Shown here piece after piece: positions 1 to 8,100 of a DNA stretch of 10,500 bases. The DNA is taken from positions 1 to 10,500 of the forward strand of contig CBDVBD010000120.1 of assembly GCA_965372135.1 (NCBI GenBank), read 5' to 3'. Position 1 is the stretch's first letter. Each line of letters begins with the position of its first letter. The DNA is from CBDVBD01 sp965372135. GTDB taxonomy: Bacteria; Electryoneota; RPQS01; CBDVBD01. Both the position numbers and the translations under genes were made by a program. The notes under the pieces were generated by a model. That model did no database searches and was not told the DNA's origin. It worked only from the letters and a program-made list of their open reading frames with translations.

Positions 1-3
1 ACC

Positions 4-681
4 ATGCTTTCTTGGGAAAATGTCATTTCTGGTATTATGACAGGAAGTAGAACGCATTTTTCTGAGAAAGAGTCACCGATTATAAATCTTTATAACAACG
101 ATAGAGGTGACACGCTTTTACGGAGTCTAATATTACGAATAATTCAAAATTGTGACTCGATAAGACGCGATGAAATTCTTAATAGTTTAGAATGTCTTGG
201 GTACTTATTTGAGGACACTTCAGATGCATTAAACACATTGCTTGATGCGACTCTAATTAAAGAAGTGGATAATAAAATAAGTGTCGCTGATTGTGGTGCA
301 TATTATCAGAGCATCCTATGCAATATGTTGGTTTATTTGAAAAACGTCTTACTAGATACGAACCTGGACGAAGATTTAGTTGACACTTTAGGTGAATCGA
401 CCTATACATCTATCTACAACGATTTTCAATGTGCAATCATTCTTATGAAACAAGTTGCTCGTGATGAAAAGAGTCGATTTAAGAGACTGCAAAGAATAAT
501 ATCACGCCAGAAGTTAAAAGAAATTATGGGTAGAGAAGAGCATTTCGGATTTGCTAACCAGATTGCCACGGTTATTAAAGACAATATTGACTCTAGTTTG
601 TTCAGGGGAAAACTGGAATCATCAAATCCAGAATTAGCAAGAAAGATAAAAGCGCTTTACTCTCAAATTCCAGAATTCTAA
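4..681 (+). CDS. Hypothetical protein, probably C-terminal part of a larger protein
   Basis: The first ATG is at base 4, but the frame is already open at base 1 and no Shine-Dalgarno sequence can be seen, so the true start may lie upstream. The visible 225 residues are mostly alpha-helical in character, with no signal peptide and no membrane segment, so a cytoplasmic protein is likely. Residues 38-97 (LLRSLILRIIQNC, RRDEILNSLECLGYLF, ALNTLLDATLIKEV) have the spacing of a winged-helix fold, as often found after an ATPase module; that assignment is inference. Residues 150-225 are rich in Lys, Arg and Glu. The gene is AT-rich (20 G+C in the 60 bases 121-180), unlike the restriction and sirtuin genes later in the window, which suggests separate acquisition. 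I do not recognise the family. A 7-base-pair hairpin (696-712) lies just after the stop but lacks a T-tract. Confidence 0.6.
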   Translation: MLSWENVISGIMTGSRTHFSEKESPIINLYNNDRGDTLLRSLILRIIQNCDSIRRDEILNSLECLGYLFEDTSDALNTLLDATLIKEVDNKISVADCGAYYQSILCNMLVYLKNVLLDTNLDEDLVDTLGESTYTSIYNDFQCAIILMKQVARDEKSRFKRLQRIISRQKLKEIMGREEHFGFANQIATVIKDNIDSSLFRGKLESSNPELARKIKALYSQIPEF

Positions 682-790
682 TTTATGCTTAACGATTACA
701 TCTACGATGTAAGATTCAGATGATTGTTAATCAAAGCCATTCAATAATTTCCATTAGAGGGTGAATTACCGAGATTATTAACCTTGTCAA

Positions 791-832
791 TAAAAAGACG
801 AGGACAGCAACCCTATATGCTGTCCTCGTCTT
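791..832 (-). terminator. Intrinsic terminator reading leftward
   Basis: A perfect 15-base-pair inverted repeat (AAGACGAGGACAGCA at 795-809, its complement at 818-832) encloses an 8-base loop. Read on the minus strand, the stem is followed directly by TTTTTA, the layout of a rho-independent terminator. On the plus strand the bases after the stem (CTCATAAA) are not T-rich, so leftward termination is favoured. It lies 36 bases past the 3' end of the tRNA-Glu-like sequence and would also end transcription from the 1152-residue gene further upstream on that strand. Confidence 0.8.
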
Positions 833-867
833 CTCATAAACTACTAAGTCATAGAGTAAGTGAAAGT

Positions 868-939
868 GACCCTTAGAGGAGTCGAATCCCATGTTGTGAG
901 ATGGAAAACCTAGAGTCCTAACCACTAGACGATGGGGTC
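868..939 (-). pseudogene. Degenerate tRNA-Glu (UUC)-like sequence
   Basis: Read on the minus strand, the sequence opens GACCCCATCGTCTAGTGGTT, continues AGGAC, and later contains TTTTC, CAACA and GGGATTCGACTCC. This is the order of a bacterial tRNA-Glu with anticodon TTC. The D arm is intact (GTC paired with GAC around TAGTGGTTAG). Five of the seven acceptor pairs survive (GACCC with GGGTC), but the inner two are C-A and A-A. The anticodon stem (CTAGG against TCTCA) and the T stem no longer pair properly, and an extra C appears to follow the anticodon. A decayed gene copy or an integration-site remnant fits best; an aberrant but functional tRNA is less likely. There is no encoded CCA. A strong terminator follows, so it was probably once a transcribed unit. 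Confidence 0.7.
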
Positions 940-1005
940 AATAATTTTCTAGGTCGGGTTCCGAGTCGTAGCTAAGATGAATGTCCTCCACTAGCGGATT
1001 GCAAC

Positions 1006-4000
1006 TTACAGTCTTATCCCCATCCTTACCTCCACCCGATGCGTCACCTCCGAATCAACCTCATCCACCTGATACGTCACCCGCCATTCCGCCCGGAAAA
1101 ACATCTCCCGAAATGGCTTCCAATCCCCCCGGATATTGTTACTAATCGTACGGGTAATATCCCCGCTCATATCATATTCCCTTGCTGATATTGTCACTTC
1201 TTCCCGGCATTCCAACCGTCCCAATCGCGGCACCTCCCGCCACACCGCACTCACGTAATTCCGCAATGACCCTTCCCGGTAACCCGCTGTTTCATGGTCA
1301 TACACTTCCCCCGACAATGTACATCGCGTAAACCACGAACTGCCCCACCGTTGATGCCATTCGACACTGGGACGATGAATCGTCAAATCAAGGGTGGCGG
1401 GATCGTCGTATTCCTGCCCGGTCCACTGGTATCGGGCTGTCCAACGGGTGGTGCTTCGAGGCGACCATTCCACTGTCGAGCTGGACGACTGCTCCCGAAG
1501 AAAATCCTGGGTTTCCGAGGTGGATAAAACCTGTGTAATCAACCATCGGGGATCGGGACGATAGGTGATTTCGTTACGCAATGACGTAATCTGCAGCTCC
1601 CAGGGTGACCGGTCCGCCGCATTCAACACATCCCCCCAATCCGAATCGTCCGGAAGTTCTGTCAACGAATCCTGCCGGTCGATAGTGGCGGACACCCCCA
1701 ACGTAAACGGATTCAATCCCCGCCACCACACCCCCGGAATCGCCTCCACAGACACCTCACCTCTTCTGGACAAATAGGCGTCCCACCAATCGCTGACAGC
1801 CGCATAAACCGATTGCTCCAACTCCCCTTCGAATCGAGCGGTAGTGGTCAACCCTTCCGGCAAATCCACCAAATAGATAGTGGTCAACAGCCGATTGCGT
1901 TTCTCCTCCGGCTGCCAATTGTCAGCGCCTCCAACGTTGCTGTCCTTCCTGCGCCAGAAATATTCCGGACGCACGCTGAACCGCGTGCCCGACGCCAACC
2001 TCCCCCGAAACCAGACCTGCTTGGTCCTGCGATCCAATGTCGGATTCATCCCCTCCGGATCATGCCACTGAACCCCCGCCCATCCTGATCGCAAATCGAA
2101 ATCCGCCAATGTGAAACCCAACGGTGCCAGCGTCCGTTTCCCCAATTGCAGACGAACTCCACCGTTCAAAAAATCCTGATGCCGATTGGTGGTATCCGCC
2201 CACGCATCCGTCCGCCTAACGGACACGAACACCGTGGGATACCCCGGCGGCGATAACGTCAACGACCCTCCAAATTGATCCTCCCGTCCCGACATCGCCA
2301 ATTCCCGGCTGGCATGCCCCCCCAACCCGATCCACGATTTCGGCTCCCACAACGTTTCCACTTGCCCCCGCTCCCGCAATTTTCCGAACTGGGAATTCTC
2401 CACCGCCAACGTCTGAAACGCCGTATCCAGCCCAATCCAAGATCCCTCCATCTTTACCGTACTAATCCGTCCCCGAAAATCCACAAATCCGCCCCGGGAC
2501 GTTTCCTCGTTGGAATCGGCTTGTACTGCCACTTCCGGCAGCAGATGAAATTCCCCGTTGGGAACCGGGATATACGCCTCTGCCGAGACCTGCCCGGTCC
2601 GAAGACTATCCTCGATTTGATGGAATACCGCTCCCGCCCGTAGATGATCTCCTGCCGCCCCACCCAACCGCACCGCGCCCATATCTTGCCCGGCATCCTC
2701 ATCCAAATTGTACCGGTACCGGACTTCGATCAACGAATTCTCATCCACCATATCCCGGCCCGGAAACAGAAAACTCATTGTCCCCGATGAATGATCCAGC
2801 ACGAATTCCCCAGAATGCAACTCCTCGCCGTCAATCCACACCCGGGCGCTGCCGATCACCAAGTTGGTATATTCAAGATAATAAAGCACATCGCCTTCCC
2901 CGGGAAACACCTCGTGAGCGCCGGCTTCCCGCTGGATACCGCCCCACCCATCCAACGTCGCCCGCCGCCACCCCCGTGAGGGTGACCGGGGACCCGCCTC
3001 CAGCCGCGCCGATCCACCTTTTACGCTGGTTGCGCCCAACAACCGGCTGCCCCCAAAATCCATCGATACCCGGTTGCCTCCTTTCAGCCGCCGTACGTTG
3101 TCGCGTCGATTTCCCCGGTACACACCGCCCCATCGAATCCGGTCTAAGTCCGTGTTATCATAGGAGAATGAGAGAGTACGATCGTTGCCGAAAGAGTGAA
3201 TCGCCGACATGTTGGTCCGCTGCCGCCAGTCCCATTCCTGATACGGCTGCCGAACCCCAAATACCGTGCTGGAACCCTTGAAATAACATAACGTTTGGTC
3301 CCAACCCCGCACCTCCAAACCCTGCTCGGTGCTGGCGATTCCGAATTTAGCTCGCTCTTTTCTGGAAATTACTGTCTGTGCAAATTCATGTTCCGCAAGC
3401 ACTTCCTCCAGATCCACATCATAGACCAAAATCCCATTATCATGTTGTAATATCAGTAAGTTATCAATCACTTCCACCCGCTGATATTCCATTGCTGGCA
3501 ACCCGCGGCTTTGATCGAGGTAAATCCATTCCTCACCGGCACTTGTGCGATCCAAAATCACCACATCTTTTTCCGAGGCGAACACCACCTGAGACCCTGC
3601 CACATCTATGTCGAAAATTCTCCTACCCTGTAACCGATTTGCCCTTGGGAAGGGGCGTTCGGAATGTTCCTCCCAGTCCCACCATTGGATACCCTGGGTA
3701 GTTAAAACCCATAAAATGCTGCCGTCCGATTCAATGTCTAAAATGTCCGGTGATTGCGGATCAAGAGTGGGCGTAAACCCAAACCAGCTACGGGTTTGAG
3801 GCTGATAAAGGTCCACTCCCGATTGCCCGATTGCCCATAATTCATCCGGCTGTTCTAACAGCCAATAATGGCGGTTTTGCAGTAATCCATCTTCAATAGT
3901 TACAGTGGTTAACGCTTCCACCGAAGGGTCGAAGCGCTGCAATCCGACCTGCGATGAAAACCACAAGTAATCCCCGATTTGTGCTACACCGGAGGACTGG

Positions 4001-4464
4001 TCAAATACTGTAGAATCAATATGTAACACTTCCCATTCTTCGATGGTGCGGTCGAAGCGGGCGATTCCTGCGGTGGTGGCAAGGTACACATAGTCGTCGT
4101 GAAAGGCGAGTTGAGTGGGTGTTCCGGGAGGGATTCCGTCATCGTAACTATATGATAGCCATTGGATTCGGTTAGGATCCGATTGGATGACAGCGGTAGA
4201 AGTCAACAGCCAGATTTCGCCGTTGTCGGTGACGATTTCGTGGATCGGTTCCGGTTCGATAATACCAGTATTTACAATGTTTTCCAATACTTCCGTAGTG
4301 ATATCGTACCTGGCTAATCCCGACGGAGTGGCGCACCATATTAGATCTCCGTCACGGGTGAGCCATTGCGTCCGCCGTTCCTGTGCCAACATATTGGAAT
4401 AACAGAGGCATAGCAATCCAATTGCGGCGATGATTACACGTAATGGTGTAATGTAATTACGCAA
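1006..4464 (-). CDS. Exported beta-propeller / outer-membrane beta-barrel-like protein
   Basis: The 1152-residue protein starts at a TTG codon. No ATG occurs between it and an upstream in-frame stop, and the TTG start retains a good Sec signal peptide: basic MRNYITPLR, then VIIAAIGLLCLC, with likely cleavage after SNMLA. No Shine-Dalgarno is visible, so the start is only moderately sure. Residues about 35-390 contain eight or nine repeats of the type 'hydrophobic-W/A-T-x-x-GI-x-RYD' (for example IWCATPSGLARYD, VYLATTAGIARFD, LWFSSQVGLQRFD, LWAIGQSGVDLY). This is typical of propeller blades like those of two-component-regulator propellers. Residues about 525-585 form a beta module (VWIDGEEL, FVLDHSSGTMSFLFPG, EVRYRYNLDE) of a kind seen in large outer-membrane proteins. 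From about 590 to the end, alternating aromatic and polar strands (RLRGRxx, EWxxR, YRPDPRWL) suggest a transmembrane barrel ending in VRMGIRL. The function is unknown; surface sensing, adhesion or transport are possible. It stands alone on its strand. Confidence 0.8.
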   Translation of the reverse strand: MRNYITPLRVIIAAIGLLCLCYSNMLAQERRTQWLTRDGDLIWCATPSGLARYDITTEVLENIVNTGIIEPEPIHEIVTDNGEIWLLTSTAVIQSDPNRIQWLSYSYDDGIPPGTPTQLAFHDDYVYLATTAGIARFDRTIEEWEVLHIDSTVFDQSSGVAQIGDYLWFSSQVGLQRFDPSVEALTTVTIEDGLLQNRHYWLLEQPDELWAIGQSGVDLYQPQTRSWFGFTPTLDPQSPDILDIESDGSILWVLTTQGIQWWDWEEHSERPFPRANRLQGRRIFDIDVAGSQVVFASEKDVVILDRTSAGEEWIYLDQSRGLPAMEYQRVEVIDNLLILQHDNGILVYDVDLEEVLAEHEFAQTVISRKERAKFGIASTEQGLEVRGWDQTLCYFKGSSTVFGVRQPYQEWDWRQRTNMSAIHSFGNDRTLSFSYDNTDLDRIRWGGVYRGNRRDNVRRLKGGNRVSMDFGGSRLLGATSVKGGSARLEAGPRSPSRGWRRATLDGWGGIQREAGAHEVFPGEGDVLYYLEYTNLVIGSARVWIDGEELHSGEFVLDHSSGTMSFLFPGRDMVDENSLIEVRYRYNLDEDAGQDMGAVRLGGAAGDHLRAGAVFHQIEDSLRTGQVSAEAYIPVPNGEFHLLPEVAVQADSNEETSRGGFVDFRGRISTVKMEGSWIGLDTAFQTLAVENSQFGKLRERGQVETLWEPKSWIGLGGHASRELAMSGREDQFGGSLTLSPPGYPTVFVSVRRTDAWADTTNRHQDFLNGGVRLQLGKRTLAPLGFTLADFDLRSGWAGVQWHDPEGMNPTLDRRTKQVWFRGRLASGTRFSVRPEYFWRRKDSNVGGADNWQPEEKRNRLLTTIYLVDLPEGLTTTARFEGELEQSVYAAVSDWWDAYLSRRGEVSVEAIPGVWWRGLNPFTLGVSATIDRQDSLTELPDDSDWGDVLNAADRSPWELQITSLRNEITYRPDPRWLITQVLSTSETQDFLREQSSSSTVEWSPRSTTRWTARYQWTGQEYDDPATLDLTIHRPSVEWHQRWGSSWFTRCTLSGEVYDHETAGYREGSLRNYVSAVWREVPRLGRLECREEVTISAREYDMSGDITRTISNNIRGDWKPFREMFFRAEWRVTYQVDEVDSEVTHRVEVRMGIRL

Positions 4465-4696
4465 ATTTGGTCTGATCCGGGTAGAAAAAAAGTGAAAAAA
4501 AATAGAACACAGATTAAAATTTACCTAAATTATGAAAAAAAAGTGACAAAAAAAAGCAAAATTTTTAGAAAACCGTAATGGAGTTACATGTAATACAATT
4601 ACGAAAATGGAGTTTATGAAATCACGGTTAAAATCGTGCTTGACTTTTGTGCAAAATTGCACTATTTTGTCAGTGGAAGAGAATTGAAGAAAATAC
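4465..4696. other. AT-rich intergenic stretch before the divergent genes
   Basis: This is the common upstream region of two divergent genes. It contains several A-tracts (for example 4484-4491, 4493-4502, 4534-4542) separated by GTGA, and a short repeated phrase: GAAAAAAAGTGA (4483-4494) and GAAAAAAAAGTGACA (4533-4547). It probably contains the promoter of the minus-strand gene, but no convincing -35/-10 pair stands out. No protein-coding signal was seen. Confidence 0.45.
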
Positions 4697-4726
4697 CTCG
4701 CGCAGAGCTCGCAGAGGGCGCGGAGA
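4697..4726. repeat. Diverged relative of the 51-base repeat
   Basis: The bases CTCGCGCAGAGCTCGCAGAG, followed by a GGCGCGGAG tail, match the first part of the repeat unit near 9847 (CTCGCGCAAAGCTCGCCAAG), with A-to-G changes. A further GACGCAGAG follows at 4747-4755. It shows that this repeat family is dispersed and not confined to the array at the right end. It is non-coding here. Confidence 0.6.
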
Positions 4727-4763
4727 TTTTATTTAATATTAATGAAGACGCAGAGAATTCGAG

Positions 4764-4858
4764 ATTGCTGAATTGTCGATTGTCTCATTGTTCGATTGTC
4801 CGATTGTTACTTTGTTAAATTGTTAAATTGCAGAATTGTTGGATTGTTTCATTATTCA
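4764..4858. repeat. Degenerate octamer tandem repeat (ATTGTTNN)
   Basis: The motif ATTG recurs with an 8-base period about twelve times (ATTGCTGA, ATTGTCG, ATTGTCTC, ATTGTTCG, ATTGTCCG, ATTGTTAC, TTTGTTAA, ATTGTTAA, ATTGCAGA, ATTGTTGG, ATTGTTTC, ATTATTCA), with one 7-base unit. The last two bases of each unit vary most. A short open frame crossing this array is just the low-complexity sequence and has no gene-like features. Replication slippage is a likely origin; a binding array is possible but unsupported. Confidence 0.75.
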
Positions 4859-4867
4859 TGGCGGATT

Positions 4868-5044
4868 CCATCCATCCTCCCCCGCCCCTTAGGGGTAAAC
4901 CCGCCCACCCGGCGGATGGATGGCACAGGGTCACCCGATTGAAATCGGGTGCTAATACAAGGGTAGACCACTGAAGGGCAGGCTCACCCGCCCGGCGGAT
5001 GGATTGGTAATCCGTTACCTGGGGCGTTTCCCGCCCAAGCGGGA
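4868..5044. repeat. Cluster of nested palindromes upstream of the restriction gene
   Basis: Several inverted repeats follow one another. CCATCCATCC (4868-4877) pairs with GGATGGATGG (4914-4923) around an inner CCCC-TTA-GGGG. CACCCGATT-GA-AATCGGGTG is a perfect hairpin (4932-4951). GGTAA-TCCG-TTACC lies at 5006-5019 and TCCCGC-CCAA-GCGGGA at 5029-5044. The 13-mer CCCGGCGGATGGA occurs at 4908-4920 and again at 4991-5003. The elements differ from the palindromes inside the downstream gene, so they form a second repeat set. They sit in the leader region of the restriction gene and could fold in RNA, but no known riboswitch or attenuator was recognised. Confidence 0.65.
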
Positions 5045-5106
5045 TACTCTATTGCGCCATGTTGGGACTTGAAGTGGGTAATGGTATATTAAATAAGGGA
5101 TAAATT

Positions 5107-8100
5107 ATGAGTGGGAATGTAGCTTTTAGGATTTATGTTCGGGAATTAAATCAGAAACTTGCGACAGGGGATGCGACGGAACATACCCATCGACCGGCGT
5201 TGAAGGCAATGCTCGAGGCGATTGAGGATGGGTTGAATGTGATTAATGAACCAAAGCAAATCAAATGCGGGGCGCCGGATTTGAGGATAATGCGGGGGGA
5301 AGCCATGGGCAAGATGCCCATGGTACGGGGGGAAATTCCAGTGGGGCATATCGAAACCAAAGATATTGGAGCTAATTTAGATCAGACGGAACGGTCGGTA
5401 CAATTAAAGCGATACCGGGAGGCGTTGCCCAATCTGATTTTGTCGGATTACTTAGAGTTCCGGTGGTATGTGGAGGGGCAACATCGGGAAACGGCGAAGC
5501 TGGCGACACTCGACCATCATGGGAAAGTGCATTGGTCGAAAGAGGGGGTGGAGGCGACAGAAAGATTATTCGAGCAGTTCTTTGCGCAGGAAGTGGCAAC
5601 GATTGGACGACCGAAGGAACTGGCGCAACGGATGGCGAAGTTAGCGCAGTTGATTCGAGGATTGATAGAGGAGACGTTCAAACAGGAGGAGGAAAAGGGC
5701 AGCCTGCATGGGCAGTTAGAGGCGTTTCGGGAAACGTTGATTCCGGATTTGAAAGAGGATCAGTTTGCGGATATGTACGCTCAGACGATTGCGTATGGGT
5801 TGTTTGCGGCGTGGGTGCCGTTTCCGGATAGTACCACGGGCGTCCCGTCCGTGGCTGGTCATGGGCAAGATGCCCATGATACGAGAAGCCATGCGCAAGA
5901 TGCGCATGGTACGGGAAGGAGGTTTACAAGGCAGGAAGCGGCGTGGAATTTACCGAAGACCAATCCTTTCTTAAGGAAGTTGTTCAACGAAATCGCGGGT
6001 GTAGGGTTGGATGATCGAGTGGCGTGGGTGGTGGATGATTTGGCACATGTATTAGATCGTGCGGATAAGGTGGAAGTCATGCGCGATTTTGGGACAGCGA
6101 CCAAGCAGGAAGACCCGGTGGTGCATTTCTATGAGACATTTTTGGCGGCATACGATCCCAAGATGCGGAAATCACGAGGAGTATATTACACACCGGAGCC
6201 GGTGGTGTCATATATTGTACGATCGGTTGATCATCTGCTGAAGACGAAATTCGATAAGCCGTTGGGATTAGCGGATCCGAATGTGATGATTTTGGATCCG
6301 GCGTGCGGGACAGGGACGTTTTTGTATTTTGTGATTCAGCATATTTATGATACACTTAAAGAAAAAGGGCAGCTTGGAGGGTGGAACGACTATGTGAAGA
6401 CGCATTTGCTGCCAAGGATTTTCGGGTTTGAATTGTTGATGGCGCCTTATACCATTGCACATATGAAATTAGGGCTGCTGTTAAATGATCTTGGTTACGA
6501 TTTCAGTGGAGATCAGAGATTAGAAATCTATTTGACGAATACGTTGGAGGAGGCGATTACTAAGGCGCAGACGTTGGGATTTGCGGGATTCATTACCGAG
6601 GAAGCCAATGCGGCGGCGGATGTGAAGCGGGAGAAGCCGATTATGGTGGTGCTGGGCAATCCGCCGTATTCGGTGAGTTCGGTGAATAAAGGCGAGCAGA
6701 TCGAAAAGCTGATGGATCGGTACAAGAAGGCCGTGCGGGGCGAACGGAATATACAGCCACTGTCGGATGATTATATCAAGTTCATCCGATTTGCTCATGA
6801 CCGAATTGAACGAACGGGATATGGGATTGTTGGGATGATTACCAATAATTCGTACCTGTCGGGGTTGATTCACCGAGGGATGAGGGAAGAGTTGCTGAAG
6901 ACGTTTGATGAGATTTACATACTGAATTTGCATGGGAATTCGTTGATTGGGGAAACAACGCCGGACGGGGGGAAGGATGAGAATGTATTTGATATCAGGC
7001 AGGGGGTGGGGATATCGATTCTAACCAAGAAAGAGAAGCCCGATGACCAGAAGATGGTCGGTTATGATGATGTGTGGGGGATAAGGGAAGGGAAATATAA
7101 GTATCTCTGGAAAAATGATTTGAACGTGACAAGCTGGCAAGATGTACATCCGACAAAATCTCATTTTTTCTTTGTTCCGAGGGATGTAAATGTCAAAGAA
7201 GAATATGATAAAGGATGGAATGTTTCTGATGTTTTTAAGATTAAAAGCAGTGGTGTAAAAACACATCGAGATCATTTTGTGGTTGGGTTTGATGAAAAAT
7301 CATTATTAAGTAGCATTGCCATTCTAAGAGAAAAGTCAATAACTGACAGTGAAATTGGCGAGCGATATAAACTACTTGATAAGGGTTCGTGGAGCTTGGC
7401 TGATACTCGAAAGAAAATACAAGAGGATAAAGATTGGAACAAATATGTAAAATCATACATGTATAGACCATTTGATATAAGAAAGATCTATTACCACATT
7501 GAGATGATAACTAGGCATCGGCAAAAGGTGATGCGCAATTTGTTTTTAAAAAACATTGGTTTATGTTTGATGAGAAAACCTATACCCACAGAATTTACGC
7601 AATGTCTGGTTACGTCAGACATTTTGGATATAAACTTCTATGCGTTTCAAACGTATCTATTTCCATTATACCTTTATGATTCATCCGAAAAAGAGAACGA
7701 AGATAGGATTGTAACAGTGGAAGCGGGGCGAAAACAGAATTTGACGAGGGAGTTTATTCGTGTGATGGAGGGGAAGTTGGGGATGAAATTTGAGTCGGAT
7801 GGGAAGGGGAGTGTTACTTCTGGTGACACGGGCTTCCAGCCCGTGATTAATCATGGGCAGGATGCCCATGACACAGACGCCCATGGCACAACGTTTAGAA
7901 TTAGAAAGGGTGCATATCTGCCACATTGGACACAGGAAGGAGCTGAATATTTTGTTACATTTAGACTTCATGATTCCCTGCCTCAGACTATTTTAAAGCA
8001 ATTAAGAGAAGAATATGAGCAACAACAACAAGAGACAATTTCTAAAACCACAACCGTACAAGATCCTCGGGAGAAAAAGCGACAAGAACAATATTTAAAG

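Noticed and set aside
731..925. 64-residue minus-strand open frame
   Set aside because: It overlaps both the tRNA-like sequence and the terminator hairpin and has no recognisable features.
1294..3701. Several plus-strand open frames of 60-170 codons
   Set aside because: They are antisense to the 1152-residue gene, are Pro/Arg/Ser-rich as expected from the complement of its codons, and have no ribosome sites or domain features.
4636..4818. 60-residue plus-strand open frame in the intergenic region
   Set aside because: It runs through the diverged 51-base repeat and the octamer array; its composition comes from the repeats and it has no ribosome site.
5062..5090. Promoter TTGGGA-17-TATATT for the restriction gene
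   Set aside because: The spacing is right, but the implied start point near 5097 would fall inside the Shine-Dalgarno sequence (5095-5100), leaving almost no leader; a chance match is as likely.
7883..7990. ATG at 7883 as an independent start for the RAYT
   Set aside because: It is in a different frame from the transposase and soon reaches a stop; no Shine-Dalgarno precedes it.
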